The notes: generated by a model from the sequence alone, not told the origin. A stretch of 64,000 bases of DNA from Streptomyces sp. NRRL B-1140 (GCF_001280065.1 NZ_LGEA01000001.1:310001-374000), one strand, 5' to 3'; counted from the first letter of the stretch, positions 46,447 through 56,595 are shown. Numbers and translations are program-made.

Positions 46447-49400
46447 ATGACCACGACCCCCTCGGACCGGCCGGACACGCGGCAGGTGCGCACCGTCTGC
46501 TCGTACTGCGGTGTCGGCTGCGGCCTCGTGCTCGATGTGGGGACCGGCCCGGACGGGCGGCGCACGGTGCTGAAGGCGTCCGGTGACAAGGCGCATCCGG
46601 CGAACGCGGGGCGGTTGTGCACCAAGGGCGCGACCACCGCCGACCTGCTCGCCGCGCCCGGGCGGCTGACCGGCGCGCTGGTGCGGGACGGCCGGGGCGA
46701 GGAGGCGGCCCCCGCCCCCGTCGCCGACGCGATCGCCGAGACCGCGGCCCGGCTGCGGACGATCGTCGACGAGCACGGGCCGGACGCGGTCGCCTTCTAT
46801 GTGTCCGGGCAGATGAGCCTGGAGGCGCAGTACCTGGCGAACAAGCTGGCCAAGGGCTTCGTGGGCACGAATCTGATCGAGTCGAACTCGCGGCTGTGCA
46901 TGGCGAGCGCGGGCACCGGCTACAAGCTGTCGCTGGGCGCTGACGGGCCGCCCGGGTCGTACGAGGACTTCGACCGGGCGGACGCCTTCCTGGTCATCGG
47001 GTCGAACATGGCCGACTGCCATCCGATCCTCTTCCTGCGGATGATGGAGCGGGTCAAGGCGGGCGCCAAGCTGATCGTCGTCGACCCCCGGCGGACCGCG
47101 ACCGCCGCCAAGGCGGATCTGTTCCTGCAGGTCAGGCCGGGAACCGACCTCGCGCTGCTGAACGGCCTGCTGCATCTGCTGCACGAGGGAGGGCACACCG
47201 ACCCGGAGTTCGTCGCCGGCCACACCGAGGGGTGGGAGGCGATGCCCGGGTTCCTCGCCGACTACCACCCGGCGGCCGTCGCCGGGATCACCGGCCTGAC
47301 AGAGGACGACCTGCGCGAGGCGGCCCGGATCATCGGCGCGGCGGGCACGCGGTGGATGAGCTGCTGGACCATGGGGCTGAACCAGTCCACGCACGGCACG
47401 TGGAACACCAACGCCCTGGTCAACCTGCACCTGGCGACCGGGGCGATCTGCCGTCCGGGCGCCGGGCCGTTCTCCCTGACCGGGCAGCCCAACGCCATGG
47501 GCGGGCGCGAGATGGGTTACATGGGGCCGGGGCTGCCGGGGCAGCGGTCGGTGCTCGTCGACGAGGAGCGGGCGTTCACCGAGGAGGTGTGGGAGCTGCC
47601 GCCGGGCACCCTGCGCGCCGACGGAGCCGGGCAGGGCACCGTCGACATGTTCCGGCGGATGGCCGACGGTGAGATCAAGGCCTGCTGGATCATCTGCACC
47701 AACCCGGTCGCCTCGGTCGCCAACCGCCGCACGGTCATCGAGGGTCTGGAAGCCGCCGAGTTCGTCGTCACGCAGGACGTGTTCACGGACACCGAGACCA
47801 ACGCGTACGCCGACGTCGTCCTGCCCGGCGCGATGTGGACCGAGGCCGAGGGGGTGTTCGTCAACAGCGAGCGGAACCTCACCCTGACCCGGCAGGCGGC
47901 GGACCCGCCCGGGGAGGCGATGGCCGACTGGCGGATCATCGCCGGGGTGGCGTGTGCGATGGGGTACGAGAAGGGGTTCTCGTACGACAGCGCCGAGCAG
48001 GTCTTCGAGGAGATCCGGCGGTTCTGGAACCCGAAGACCGGCTGGGACCTGCGTGGGGTGACCTACGAGCGGCTGCGCGAGACGCCCGTGCAGTGGCCGG
48101 CCGCGCGGGAGGACGGGCCGGAGCGCAATCCGGTCCGGTACGTGGGTGACGAGGGGCTGCGCTTCCCCACGGCTTCCGGGCGGGCCGTGTTCTTCGCGCG
48201 GCCGCATCTGCCCGCCGCCGAACTCCCGGACGACGACTACCCGTTCGTGCTCAACACCGGGCGAGTGCAGCACCAGTGGCACACCCTCACCAAGACCGGG
48301 AAGGTCGCCAAGCTCAACAAGCTGAATCCGGGGCCGTTCGTGGAGCTGCATCCGGACGACGCCGCCGCGCTCGGGGTGGACGAGGACGACCTCGTCGAGG
48401 TGGCCTCCCGGCGCGGTCGGGCCGTGCTGCCGGCCGTGGTGACGGACCGGGTGCGGCCGGGGTGCTGCTTCGCGCCGTTCCACTGGAACGACCTGTTCGG
48501 CGAGTACCTGAGCATCAACGCGGTGACCAGCGACGCGGTGGATCCGCTGTCGTTCCAGCCGGAGTTCAAGGCGTGCGCGGTGTCGCTGGCGAGGGTGGCC
48601 GCGCCCGCACGTCAGGCAGCGACGCCCGCGCCGGAGGCACCGCCCCTGATGCCCACGACGGTGACACCGGGCACCGCGAACCCCTTCGGCCTCGAACCCT
48701 CCCCTCCCCCGGTGCTCTCCGCCCAGGAGCGGCAGTACCTGACCGGTTTCCTCGCCGGGCTCGGTTCGGGCGCCCCCGGGGTGCCGGTACTGCCGCCCGA
48801 CGCGCCCTTCTCGCCCGAGCACGCGCTGTGGGTCAACGGGGTGCTGGCCGGGATGTACTCACGCACCGGGGAGACCGCGCCGCAGGACCGGCCCGGCCGT
48901 GAGGTCGTCGTGCTGTGGGCCTCGCAGACCGGGAACGCGGAGGAGTTCGCCACCGCCACCGCCGAGCGGCTGACCTCGACGGGGCACCGTACGACCCTCG
49001 TCGGCATGGACGACGCCGATGTCGGCGCGCTCGCCCGCACGGCCGACCTGCTGTTCATCACCAGCACTTTCGGGGACGGCGACGCGCCCGACAACGGCTC
49101 CGGCTTGTGGGACGCGCTCTCCGGCGAGCTGGCCCCGCGGCTGGACGGGGTGCGGTACGCGGTGCTCGCCTTCGGCGACTCCTCGTACGACGACTTCTGC
49201 GGCCACGGGCGGCGGCTGGACGCGCGCCTCGGTGAACTGGGCGGGGTGCGGCTGGCCCCGCGCACGGACTGCGAGCCGGACTTCGAGCCGTCCGCCGGGC
49301 AGTGGCTGGATCAGGTGCTTTCGGCGCTGGGCGAGAAAGCCGCGGCGCCGGCTGAGAAGTCCGCGGCGCCGGCCGCGAAGCCCACGGCTACGGCCAAGCC

Positions 49401-50508
49401 GGTCACCACGGCCCGGCTCGTCGGCAACCGGCTGCTCAGCCGGGCCGGGGCGGGCAAGGAGGTCCGGCGGTTCACCTTCGACACGAGCGGGACGGACCTG
49501 GCGTACGAGGCCGGGGACGCGCTCGGTGTGCGGCCGGTCAACGCGCCCTCGCTGGTGGAGGAGTGGCTGGCGGTGACCGGGGTGGACGCCGGGACGGCCG
49601 TGACGGTCGACGGTGTGGGCGAGGTGCCGTTCGGGGAGGCGCTGCACCGGCATCTCGACATCACCCGGATCACCCCCGACCTGCTCCGCTTCGTCGCCGA
49701 ACGCGCACGGGACAAGCACGAGTTGCGCAGGCTGCTGCGACCGGACAACAAGGACGGGCTGGCGCAGTGGAGCTGGGGGCGGCAGGCGGTGGACGTGCTC
49801 GCCGAGTACGCGGTGCGCGCGGGTGCCGAGGAGTGGGCCGGAGTGCTGCGCAGGCTCCAGCCGCGGCTGTACTCCATATCGTCGAGCCCGCTGGCCGACC
49901 CGCACCGGGTGTCGCTGACGGTGTCCGTGGTCCGGTACGAGAACCTGCACGGCCGGGCGCGCGGCGGGGTCTGCTCGCCGTACCTCGCCGACGCCGAACC
50001 GGACACGGAGGTACCGGTGTTCGTGCAGCGCTCACCGCACTTCCGGCCCCCCGCCGACGCCTCGACGCCGATGATCATGGTCGGCCCGGGCACCGGTGTG
50101 GCGCCCTTCGTCGGTTTCCTCGAGGAGCGGCGGGCGCTCGGCCACCGGGCCCCCTCCTGGCTGTTCTTCGGCGAGCAGCACCGGGCGACGGACTTCTACT
50201 ACGAGGAGGAGCTGACGGCGCTGCTCGACGAGGGCAGCCTCACGCGGCTGGACACCGCCTTCTCCCGGGACCAGCGCAACAAGGTGTACGTACAGGACCG
50301 GATGCGCGAGCACGGGCCGGAGCTGTGGCACTGGCTGCGCGACGGGGCCCGCTTCTACGTCTGCGGCGACGCCTCCCGGATGGCGAAGGACGTGGACCGG
50401 GCGCTGCGGGACATCGCGATGGCGCACGGCGGGCTGGGCGAGGCGGAAGCCGCCGCGTACGTGAAGCAGCTCGCGGCGGACAAGCGGTACGTGCGCGACG
50501 TGTACTGA
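46447..50508 (+). CDS. Assimilatory nitrate reductase fused to CysJ-like flavoprotein reductase
   Basis: 1353 residues. N-terminal [4Fe-4S] cysteines Cys18, Cys21, Cys25 and Cys58 (CSYCGVGC ... RLCTKG) lead into a bis-MGD molybdopterin domain (to about residue 720). A flavodoxin domain follows from about 818 ([19 protein letters not shown]), then FAD and NADPH domains (RLYSISSSP near 1140; [17 protein letters not shown] near 1215). The whole path NADPH-FAD-FMN-FeS-Mo is thus on one chain, reducing nitrate to nitrite in the cytoplasm. Such fusions exist in actinobacteria. It depends on molybdate import (modABC is 18 kb away). ATG 46447 has only a weak ribosome binding site. Confidence 0.92.
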   Translation: MTTTPSDRPDTRQVRTVCSYCGVGCGLVLDVGTGPDGRRTVLKASGDKAHPANAGRLCTKGATTADLLAAPGRLTGALVRDGRGEEAAPAPVADAIAETAARLRTIVDEHGPDAVAFYVSGQMSLEAQYLANKLAKGFVGTNLIESNSRLCMASAGTGYKLSLGADGPPGSYEDFDRADAFLVIGSNMADCHPILFLRMMERVKAGAKLIVVDPRRTATAAKADLFLQVRPGTDLALLNGLLHLLHEGGHTDPEFVAGHTEGWEAMPGFLADYHPAAVAGITGLTEDDLREAARIIGAAGTRWMSCWTMGLNQSTHGTWNTNALVNLHLATGAICRPGAGPFSLTGQPNAMGGREMGYMGPGLPGQRSVLVDEERAFTEEVWELPPGTLRADGAGQGTVDMFRRMADGEIKACWIICTNPVASVANRRTVIEGLEAAEFVVTQDVFTDTETNAYADVVLPGAMWTEAEGVFVNSERNLTLTRQAADPPGEAMADWRIIAGVACAMGYEKGFSYDSAEQVFEEIRRFWNPKTGWDLRGVTYERLRETPVQWPAAREDGPERNPVRYVGDEGLRFPTASGRAVFFARPHLPAAELPDDDYPFVLNTGRVQHQWHTLTKTGKVAKLNKLNPGPFVELHPDDAAALGVDEDDLVEVASRRGRAVLPAVVTDRVRPGCCFAPFHWNDLFGEYLSINAVTSDAVDPLSFQPEFKACAVSLARVAAPARQAATPAPEAPPLMPTTVTPGTANPFGLEPSPPPVLSAQERQYLTGFLAGLGSGAPGVPVLPPDAPFSPEHALWVNGVLAGMYSRTGETAPQDRPGREVVVLWASQTGNAEEFATATAERLTSTGHRTTLVGMDDADVGALARTADLLFITSTFGDGDAPDNGSGLWDALSGELAPRLDGVRYAVLAFGDSSYDDFCGHGRRLDARLGELGGVRLAPRTDCEPDFEPSAGQWLDQVLSALGEKAAAPAEKSAAPAAKPTATAKPVTTARLVGNRLLSRAGAGKEVRRFTFDTSGTDLAYEAGDALGVRPVNAPSLVEEWLAVTGVDAGTAVTVDGVGEVPFGEALHRHLDITRITPDLLRFVAERARDKHELRRLLRPDNKDGLAQWSWGRQAVDVLAEYAVRAGAEEWAGVLRRLQPRLYSISSSPLADPHRVSLTVSVVRYENLHGRARGGVCSPYLADAEPDTEVPVFVQRSPHFRPPADASTPMIMVGPGTGVAPFVGFLEERRALGHRAPSWLFFGEQHRATDFYYEEELTALLDEGSLTRLDTAFSRDQRNKVYVQDRMREHGPELWHWLRDGARFYVCGDASRMAKDVDRALRDIAMAHGGLGEAEAAAYVKQLAADKRYVRDVY

Positions 50509-50652
50509 GCCATGTACGGCACCGGCAACGCGTACTGAACCCGCGTACCGAACCGAGCCGGGTCCGACCGAACAGGCCCCTTACCCGGAGCACACCGGAA
50601 TCTTCACCTCCCTCCGGGTTCCGCTCACCGGCGGCGATTAGCGTCCGGCGGC

Positions 50653-52386
50653 GTGTATTCGGCAGAAACGACGCTGGTGGTGCCCGGCCCGCGCACCCAG
50701 TCGGCGCTCTCCACGCCGCCGGCCGCCCCGGCCCAGTGGCACCGCGTCCTGACCCTGCTCGCCGACATCGGGCTGTTGATCGGCACGCGTGCGGTGTGGA
50801 CGTCGGCGGCCGGTCACCGTCCTGCGGTGGCCGCCGTGATCTCGCTGTGCTACGCGTCGATCCTGACGTGCGGGGTGCTGGCCCTGGTCGTCCGGCGGGT
50901 CCGGTCGCTGGCCCGGGTGGACGTATGTGTGCTGGTGACGGGTGTGACGCTCACCCTGTGCGCGTGGATCATGCTGCACAACGGCTCCGACGAGGCCCTG
51001 CTCACCACCCAGGCGGCACGGGACCTGGCCGCGGGGCGCCCGGTGTACGGGCAGCCCTGGCCCTGGCTCTTCGGCCACGGCGTGGCCCTCACCCCGACGG
51101 TGACCGGCGGCTACGACTTCACCTACGGCTATCCGCCGCTCGCCCCGCTGCTGACGGTGCCGCTGCTGTGGCTGGGCCACGCCGGCACTCCGGCGACGGC
51201 GGTGAGCACCGGCGCGCTGATCACCGGGACGGTCGTGTTGTGGCGGATGCTGCCGGCGCCGTGGCGGTCGGCGGCGACCCTGGTGTGCCTGGGCTTCGGG
51301 ATGCTGCCGTCGTACGGGCGGCTCGGCTACCCGGCGGTCGTGGCGCTGGCGCTGCTGGTGCCGGTGGTGGTGCGCTGGCCCCGTACCGGGGAGGGCGGAC
51401 GGCTCGGGGCCGTGGGACTGGGGCGGGCGGTCTGCCTGGGTGCTGCGTGCGCGGCGCAGCAACTCCCCTGGTTCCTGGCGCCGTTCCTGCTGGCCGGGAT
51501 CTTCGCGGTGCGGCGCGGTGAGCTGGGCGGCCGGGCGGCGGCGCTGGTGGTGCTGCGGTTCGCCGGGGCCGCGGCCGGCGGGTGGCTGCTGATCAACGCC
51601 TACTTCGCCGTGAGCGAGCCCGGACGCTGGCTCACGGGGATCGCCCTGCCGCTCACCCAGGGCGCCGTGCTGCACGGTCAGGGCGTGGTGGGCATCTCGC
51701 TGTACCTCACCGACGGCAGCGACCGGATCGGCTGGTACTCCCACGCGAGCCTGCTGCTCTTCGCCGGGCTGCTCGCGCTGTTCGCGCTGTTCGTGCGGCG
51801 GCTGGGGCCCGCCGCGACCGTGCTGCCGTGGTGCGTGTTCTACCTGGCGACCCGGTCGCAGGACGGCTACTACCTGCTGATGACGCCGCTGTGGCTGGCG
51901 GCGGCGGTGACCGCTCCGGCGTCGGCGTTCGTCCGGGCCTGGCAGCCGCGTCCCGGTCCGCTGTCACGGACGCACGGCGGCCCCGCGCGGATCGCCGCGA
52001 CGATCCTGCTGCTGGCACCGGCCCTCGCCTGCGCCGCCGTGGCGGCGACGGGCACACCGCCCCTGCGGATGCGGGTCACGGCGGTCCAGCACCCCACCGC
52101 GGCCACCGTCTCCCGCCTCGCCCTGCGGGTCACCAACACCGGCGACACCGCGCTCACCCCTCACTTCATGCTGACCACCGGTCAGGGCATGGCCGCGTAC
52201 TGGCGGGTCGTCCGGGGCCCGCGCACCCTGCGCGCGCACGGCACCGCCCCCTACGAGCTCCGGCCGCCCACAGGCCGCTTCCCCCTGCCCCTCCCGGGGG
52301 TCCGCATCCGCCTGCGCGCGTTCACGGCGTCGCCACAGACCCTGTCGAGCGCGGATGTGCAGGAGGCGGTGCGCGGGGCGGGCTGA
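50653..52386 (+). CDS. Polytopic membrane protein, glycosyltransferase-like (GT-C type)
   Basis: 577 residues with about 10-12 membrane helices. An acidic periplasmic-loop motif after the first helices (NGSDEALLTTQAARDLAAGR, GYDFTYGYPPLAPLL) is typical of polyprenyl-phosphate-dependent GT-C mannosyl-/arabinosyltransferases. The last about 120 residues form a soluble domain (RVTNTGDTALTPHFMLTTGQ-like), probably extracytoplasmic. The donor and acceptor are unknown. GTG 50653 lacks a ribosome binding site, so the message may be leaderless. It stands alone. Confidence 0.7.
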   Translation: MYSAETTLVVPGPRTQSALSTPPAAPAQWHRVLTLLADIGLLIGTRAVWTSAAGHRPAVAAVISLCYASILTCGVLALVVRRVRSLARVDVCVLVTGVTLTLCAWIMLHNGSDEALLTTQAARDLAAGRPVYGQPWPWLFGHGVALTPTVTGGYDFTYGYPPLAPLLTVPLLWLGHAGTPATAVSTGALITGTVVLWRMLPAPWRSAATLVCLGFGMLPSYGRLGYPAVVALALLVPVVVRWPRTGEGGRLGAVGLGRAVCLGAACAAQQLPWFLAPFLLAGIFAVRRGELGGRAAALVVLRFAGAAAGGWLLINAYFAVSEPGRWLTGIALPLTQGAVLHGQGVVGISLYLTDGSDRIGWYSHASLLLFAGLLALFALFVRRLGPAATVLPWCVFYLATRSQDGYYLLMTPLWLAAAVTAPASAFVRAWQPRPGPLSRTHGGPARIAATILLLAPALACAAVAATGTPPLRMRVTAVQHPTAATVSRLALRVTNTGDTALTPHFMLTTGQGMAAYWRVVRGPRTLRAHGTAPYELRPPTGRFPLPLPGVRIRLRAFTASPQTLSSADVQEAVRGAG

Positions 52387-52412
52387 CGGCGGCGCCGCTG
52401 CGCCCGGGAGCG

Positions 52413-52928
52413 TCAGGCCGTGGCCCGGGTGAAGCGGAGGGTGGCGGTGACCGTGGTGCGGCCGCGGATCATGCCCAGCTGGTTCCAGCCCATGCCGAAC
52501 TGCTCGCGGTCCACGGTGAACTCGGTGTCCAGGGTGAGGCCCGCGGCGTCCCTGTCCGTCACACGCGCGGTCAGGGAGACCGGCCTGCTGATGCCCCGCA
52601 CCGTGAGCTGGCCGACCACGTGCACCTGGTCCCCGTCACGGAGTTCGGCGCTGCGGGCCGCGAAGGTGATCTCGGGGTGCTGGTCGGCGTCGAAGAAGTG
52701 CTCGGACCTGAGGTGGGTGTCGCGCTTGGCGTTCTGGGTGTCCAGGGAGGCGGCGTCGAAGGTCAGGGTGCCGATGGCCGACCCGTCGGACCGGACCTCG
52801 CCGGTGCCGCCGACCGTGCCGAAGGTGCCCTTCACGGTGACCAGGCCCCACATGGTCCTGTGCCGGATGCCGACGGTCGAGGCGGTCGCGTCGAGTTGCC
52901 ACTGTCCGGTTTCCACGGTGACGGTCAT
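52413..52928 (-). CDS. YceI family protein
   Basis: 171 residues. YceI lipocalin-like beta-barrel: WQLDATASTVGIRHRTMWG, GTLTFDAASLDTQNAKRDTH, LRSEHFFDADQHPEITF. Members bind polyisoprenoid or similar lipids and are often induced by alkaline, base or drug stress. No signal peptide, so this is a cytoplasmic form. ATG 52928 follows GGGAGA. It is divergent from a MarR regulator with three matching operators in the gap. Confidence 0.9.
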   Translation of the reverse strand: MTVTVETGQWQLDATASTVGIRHRTMWGLVTVKGTFGTVGGTGEVRSDGSAIGTLTFDAASLDTQNAKRDTHLRSEHFFDADQHPEITFAARSAELRDGDQVHVVGQLTVRGISRPVSLTARVTDRDAAGLTLDTEFTVDREQFGMGWNQLGMIRGRTTVTATLRFTRATA

Positions 52929-52950
52929 GATCGTTCTCCCTGCTAGATCA

Positions 52951-52963
52951 TTCAAATTTGGAA
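52951..52963. promoter_or_regulatory. MarR operator copy 1
   Basis: TTCAAATTTGGAA, with the perfect core palindrome CAAATTTG, 23 bp upstream of the YceI start and covering its likely promoter. It is the first of three near-identical sites between the YceI and MarR genes. Confidence 0.7.
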
Positions 52964-52987
52964 TACTGCACGCACGCTAGTCGCTAA

Positions 52988-52999
52988 TCCAAAATTGAA
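52988..52999. promoter_or_regulatory. MarR operator copy 2
   Basis: TCCAAAATTGAA, the inverted form (TTCAATTTTGGA) of the TTCAAATTTGGA sites on either side, with one or two changes. It lies midway between the two outer copies. Confidence 0.6.
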
Positions 53000-53010
53000 C
53001 AACCCCCTCC

Positions 53011-53022
53011 TTCAAATTTGGA
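53011..53022. promoter_or_regulatory. MarR operator copy 3
   Basis: TTCAAATTTGGA, 60 bp from copy 1 and 20 bp before the MarR start codon. Binding here would block the regulator's own transcription, giving autorepression. Confidence 0.7.
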
Positions 53023-53042
53023 CGACGGGTAGACTCGACGGC

Positions 53043-53546
53043 ATGGCCGACCCCGAGGAGCACCCCACCGACCAGCCCGAATGCCCGTCCCTCGGCGGCG
53101 GCGGGCTGCTGCCCGCGGAGCTGCGCGCCTGGATGCTGCTGCTGGCCGCGACGGGAGCGGTGGAGCAGCGGCTGCGCGCGGTCGTGAAGGAGACGCTCGA
53201 TGTCTCGCACGACGAGTTTCTCGTCCTGTGCCTGCTCGCGGAGCAGCCCGAGGGCGGCCTGCGCATGACGCGCGTCGCGGAGCTCCTGGGCCGCCCCAAG
53301 ACCCGCCTCACCTACCAGATCGCCTGCCTCCAGCACGGCGGCCTCGTCACCCGCAGGTCGGTCTGCGGCGACAAGCGGGGCATCGAGGTCGCCCTCACGG
53401 ACAAGGCCCGCCACCTCCTCAAGGAGGCCTCGGCCCCGCTCGCCACGACGGTCACCGAGTCCCTGGCACGGTTCATGGGACCGGAGCAGTGCGCGGCGAT
53501 GCGGGGGCTGGTGCCGGATGTGGCGGGGGACGCCGGCGCCGAGTGA
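53043..53546 (+). CDS. MarR-family transcriptional regulator
   Basis: 167 residues. MarR winged helix: LDVSHDEFLVLCLLAEQPEG, RMTRVAELLGRPKTRLTYQI as recognition helix, and wing SVCGDKRGIEVALTDKARHLL. It should repress the divergent YceI gene and itself through the three CAAATTTG sites. Ligand unknown. ATG 53043 fits the family length; no strong ribosome binding site is visible. One Cys (SVCGDK) in the wing could in principle sense oxidation. Confidence 0.88.
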   Translation: MADPEEHPTDQPECPSLGGGGLLPAELRAWMLLLAATGAVEQRLRAVVKETLDVSHDEFLVLCLLAEQPEGGLRMTRVAELLGRPKTRLTYQIACLQHGGLVTRRSVCGDKRGIEVALTDKARHLLKEASAPLATTVTESLARFMGPEQCAAMRGLVPDVAGDAGAE

Positions 53547-53784
53547 GCCGGGCAGTTCACTCGCCACCGCCCAGGCGCACGGCAAGGCCGTCGACAACAG
53601 TGTCCGGCTGACGGCCGTTGGGGGTGGCCGCCATGCCGTTGTCAGCGCTGCGCCGCTGAGCGGCGGCCACCGCCGCCCCCACGATCCCGGGCGACATCAT
53701 CTACACGGCCGTAGAATCCGGGAACACCGGGGCGGCGGAGAGCGTTGAACCGGACGACACATCACACGTCTAAGGAGCACGTTC
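53547..53784. other. 238-bp gap before the leader ORF and CNNM genes
   Basis: No gene seen. It contains GC-rich inverted-repeat-like segments near 53640-53690 (CGCCGCTGAGCGGCGG) that could terminate the MarR transcript, and the 5' leader of the CNNM operon. I looked for Mg2+ (M-box) and Mn2+ riboswitch signatures and did not find them. Confidence 0.4.
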
Positions 53785-53880
53785 TTGTCCGCCAGACCGA
53801 CGGACCCTCCGGGGCACAGTCCCCGACCATCCCGCCTCGGCACCAGTGATCGCGGCACACGGCGGGGTGGTGTCGGATGA
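53785..53880 (+). CDS. Proline-rich leader ORF upstream of the CNNM genes
   Basis: TTG 53785 to TGA 53880 encodes 31 residues containing MSARPTDPPGHSPRPSRLG, with five Pro in the first fifteen positions. The ribosome binding site is excellent (AAGGAG at 53772-53777), and the stop overlaps the CNNM ATG (ATGA). Pro-rich leaders upstream of Mg2+ transporter genes (mgtA, mgtCBR in enterobacteria) sense ribosome stalling. By analogy this could regulate the downstream transporters; the TTG start and the function are unproven. Confidence 0.4.
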   Translation: MSARPTDPPGHSPRPSRLGTSDRGTRRGGVG

Positions 53881-55220
53881 GTGCCGCGGAGGCCCTGCTG
53901 GGCCTGCTCGCCGTGTTCGTGCTGACCGCCGGCACCGGCTACTTCGTCGCCCAGGAGTTCGCCTACGTCTCCGCCGACCGGCTCACCCTCGCGCGTGAGG
54001 CCGAGGCCGGGGACCACAGGGCGGCCCGTGCCCTCACGGTGCTGGAGCGGCTGTCGTTCATGCTGTCCGGCGCGCAGCTCGGCATCACCGTCACCGGCCT
54101 GGTGGTCGGCTTCATCGCCGAGCCGTCGGTGTCGGCGCTGCTCAGGCCGGCCCTGTCGGGTCTCGGCCTGCCCGACGCGGCCGTCGGCACCGTCGCCGTC
54201 GTGCTCGCCTTCGTGCTGGCCACGGTCGTGCAGATGGTGCTGGGCGAACTGGCCCCGAAGAACCTCGCCATCGCCGTGCCCGAACGGCTGGCGAAGGCGC
54301 TGGCCCCGTCCACCCTGGCGTATCTGAGGGTCGTCGGCCCCGTCGTGCGGATCTTCGACGGCGCGGCCGACCGGCTGCTGCGCAAGGTGGGGATCGAGCC
54401 CGTCGAGGAGCTGCACCACGGCGCCACGCTGGAGGAGCTCGGCCATCTGATCGGCGAGTCCCACGAGCGGGGAGAGCTGCCGGAGGACACCGCCGCGCTG
54501 CTGGACCACGCGCTGGAGTTCTCCGAGCGCACCCTGCACGAGGTGATGGTGCCGCGCGCCGACGCCGTGTTCGTCCGCAAGGACGCCGGCGCCGAGGAGG
54601 CCATCGGCCTGATCGCCCGGCACGGCCACTCCAACTATCCGGTGCTCGGCGACCACCCGGACGACATCGTGGGCGTGCTGGGCGTGCGCGAGCTGATGGC
54701 GCTGCCCGCCGCCCGACTGGCCGGGGCGCGTGCCGGTGAGGTCGCCCGGCGACCGCTGCTGCTGCCGGACACGCTGCCACTGCCCGACGCGGTGACGCGG
54801 ATGCGGGAGCACGACGACGAGTTCGCGGTCGTCCTGGACGAGCACGGCGGCGTGGCGGGCGTCGTCACCTACGAGGACATCGCCGAGGAACTCGTCGGTG
54901 ACATCGCCGACGAGTCCGACAAGGTCACCCTGCTCGCCCTCGCGGACGGCGACGGCTGGCTGGTGGACGCCGGCCGCCGGGTGGACGAGGTGGCCGAGGC
55001 GACCGGTGTCCGGCTGCCGGAGGACGACGACTACGACACCGTGGCCGGCCTGGTCGTGGACCGGCTCGGCCGCTTCCCGACGGTCGGCGACCGCGTCACG
55101 GTCGAGCTGCCCGAGGGCGGCCGGGCCGTGATCGACGTCCGCACGCTGGACCGGCACGTGGCCGACCGCGTCCGGATCGGCCTGCTCGTGGAGGCCGCGG
55201 AAGCCGAGGAGATGGCGTGA
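53877..55220 (+). CDS. CNNM/CorC (hemolysin C-type) transporter with CBS domains, long form
   Basis: 447 residues. The N-terminal DUF21/CNNM membrane domain (about 1-190; FAYVSADRLTLAREAEAGDH, SGAQLGITVTGLVVGF, LGELAPKNLAIAVPERL), a CBS pair (about 215-335; MVPRADAVFVRKD, VVLDEHGGVAGVVTYEDI) and a CorC_HlyC transporter-associated domain (about 350-440; DDDYDTVAGLVVDRLGRFP). The family is implicated in Mg2+ or Co2+ efflux and homeostasis. Translationally coupled to the second, shorter paralogue downstream (GTGA) and to the leader ORF upstream (ATGA). Confidence 0.9.
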   Translation: MSAAEALLGLLAVFVLTAGTGYFVAQEFAYVSADRLTLAREAEAGDHRAARALTVLERLSFMLSGAQLGITVTGLVVGFIAEPSVSALLRPALSGLGLPDAAVGTVAVVLAFVLATVVQMVLGELAPKNLAIAVPERLAKALAPSTLAYLRVVGPVVRIFDGAADRLLRKVGIEPVEELHHGATLEELGHLIGESHERGELPEDTAALLDHALEFSERTLHEVMVPRADAVFVRKDAGAEEAIGLIARHGHSNYPVLGDHPDDIVGVLGVRELMALPAARLAGARAGEVARRPLLLPDTLPLPDAVTRMREHDDEFAVVLDEHGGVAGVVTYEDIAEELVGDIADESDKVTLLALADGDGWLVDAGRRVDEVAEATGVRLPEDDDYDTVAGLVVDRLGRFPTVGDRVTVELPEGGRAVIDVRTLDRHVADRVRIGLLVEAAEAEEMA

Positions 55221-56239
55221 GTTTCCCCATGGCGGTCTTCGTGACCGTGCTGCTGCTGATCGGAAGCGGCTTCTTCGTCGCGGCCGAGTTCGCCCTCGTC
55301 GCCGCCAAACGGCACCGCATGGAGAAGGCGGCCGCGGAGGGACGGCGCGGTGCCGGAGCGGCGCTGGCCGGGATGCGCGAGCTGTCGCTGATGCTGGCGG
55401 GCGCCCAGCTGGGCATCACCGTGTGCACGCTGGGCCTGGGCTCGGTGTCCAAGCCGGCGATCTCGCACGAACTCGACCCGCTGCTGCGCACCCTGGGCCT
55501 GCCCAGTGCCGTGAGCTACGGCGTGGCCTTCGCCGTGGCGATGGTCGTGGTGGTGTTCCTGCACATGGTGGTCGGCGAGATGGCGCCCAAGTCGTGGGCG
55601 ATCGCCCACCCCGAGCGGTCGGCGATGCTGCTGTCCCCGCCCTTCCGGGCGGTGGTACGGGCTGTACGTCCGCTGATCCGGCTGCTCAACCGGGTGAGCA
55701 ACGCCCTGGTACGGCTGTGCCGGGTGGCCCCGCGCGACGAGCTGGCCTCGGTGCACAACCGGGAGCAGCTGACGCACCTGGTGGAGGAGTCGGAGCGGCT
55801 CGGTCTGATCAGCTCGACCGACTCGGAGCTGCTGACCCGTTCGCTGACCGAGCCGGAGACGCCGGTCGCCGCGCTGCGGATCCCGTCCGCCGAGATCACC
55901 TGGGTCGAGGGGGACGCCGGCCTCGACGCGCTGCTGCGTTTCGCCGCCGAGCACGACCGCACCCGGCTGCTCGTCCGGGAGAACGGCACGGTCCTCGGCT
56001 CGGTGCACGCCCGGGACGCCCTGGTGGCCCGGGCCCGGGGCCGGGCCACGACCGCGCGGGACCTCGCCCGTCCGGTGCCCGAGCTGGCGGAGACCGCCAC
56101 GGTCGCCGACGCCATCGAGGTACTGCGCCGCCGCCGCTCGTCCCTGGCCGTGGTCCGCGACGACGCCGGCCGGCTCTCCGGCCTGGTCACCCTGGACGAC
56201 CTGCTGGCCCGGCTGCTGCAGCCGGCCGAGGTGGCCTGA
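55217..56239 (+). CDS. CNNM/CorC-type transporter with CBS domains, short form
   Basis: 340 residues. DUF21/CNNM membrane domain (FFVAAEFALVAAKRHRMEKA, AGAQLGITVCTLGLG, VGEMAPKSWAIAHPERS) and a CBS pair, but no CorC_HlyC domain, unlike its upstream partner. Pairing of long and short paralogues in one operon is common and suggests a heteromeric transporter. GTG 55217 overlaps the previous stop (GTGA). Probably Mg2+-related. Confidence 0.9.
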   Translation: MSFPMAVFVTVLLLIGSGFFVAAEFALVAAKRHRMEKAAAEGRRGAGAALAGMRELSLMLAGAQLGITVCTLGLGSVSKPAISHELDPLLRTLGLPSAVSYGVAFAVAMVVVVFLHMVVGEMAPKSWAIAHPERSAMLLSPPFRAVVRAVRPLIRLLNRVSNALVRLCRVAPRDELASVHNREQLTHLVEESERLGLISSTDSELLTRSLTEPETPVAALRIPSAEITWVEGDAGLDALLRFAAEHDRTRLLVRENGTVLGSVHARDALVARARGRATTARDLARPVPELAETATVADAIEVLRRRRSSLAVVRDDAGRLSGLVTLDDLLARLLQPAEVA

Positions 56240-56579
56240 GGGGGCGGGGCCTGCTGCAGAGGGGCGGGTCCGCCGTCCCGAGGGGACGGGCTCGCGGCAG
56301 GGCAGGGCCCGACGCCCGGCACGAGACGGAGTCCGGGGGCCTGGGGGCCCGGGGGCCGTGGCCTGCCGGCGGGCCGAGCCCGTGGTCTTACGCGGACCGG
56401 GTCCGAACATCCAGCACATCTGCACACCGTGCGCCGGGCGGTCGCGCGGCGCCCGGGTCTCCGCCGCGTCCCCTTCGCGACCTGGGGTTTTGGGGGTGAA
56501 GTGCCCGCTTCGGGCATCGGGGCGCAAGAGTCCCGCGCGCGGTCGGGCGACGGGCTGTGTGAAGGATTGGGCGCATCCC

Positions 56580-56595
56580 GTGACCCGGAGGTCAC
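56580..56595. promoter_or_regulatory. GTGACC-N4-GGTCAC palindrome
   Basis: Perfect 6-bp arms with a 4-bp centre, 184 bp upstream of the peptide start. Candidate operator; no cognate regulator known. Confidence 0.35.

Noticed and set aside
53547..53784. Mg2+ (M-box) or Mn2+ riboswitch before the CNNM genes
   Set aside because: Searched by eye for the conserved core motifs of both classes and found neither; the leader ORF is the stronger candidate.
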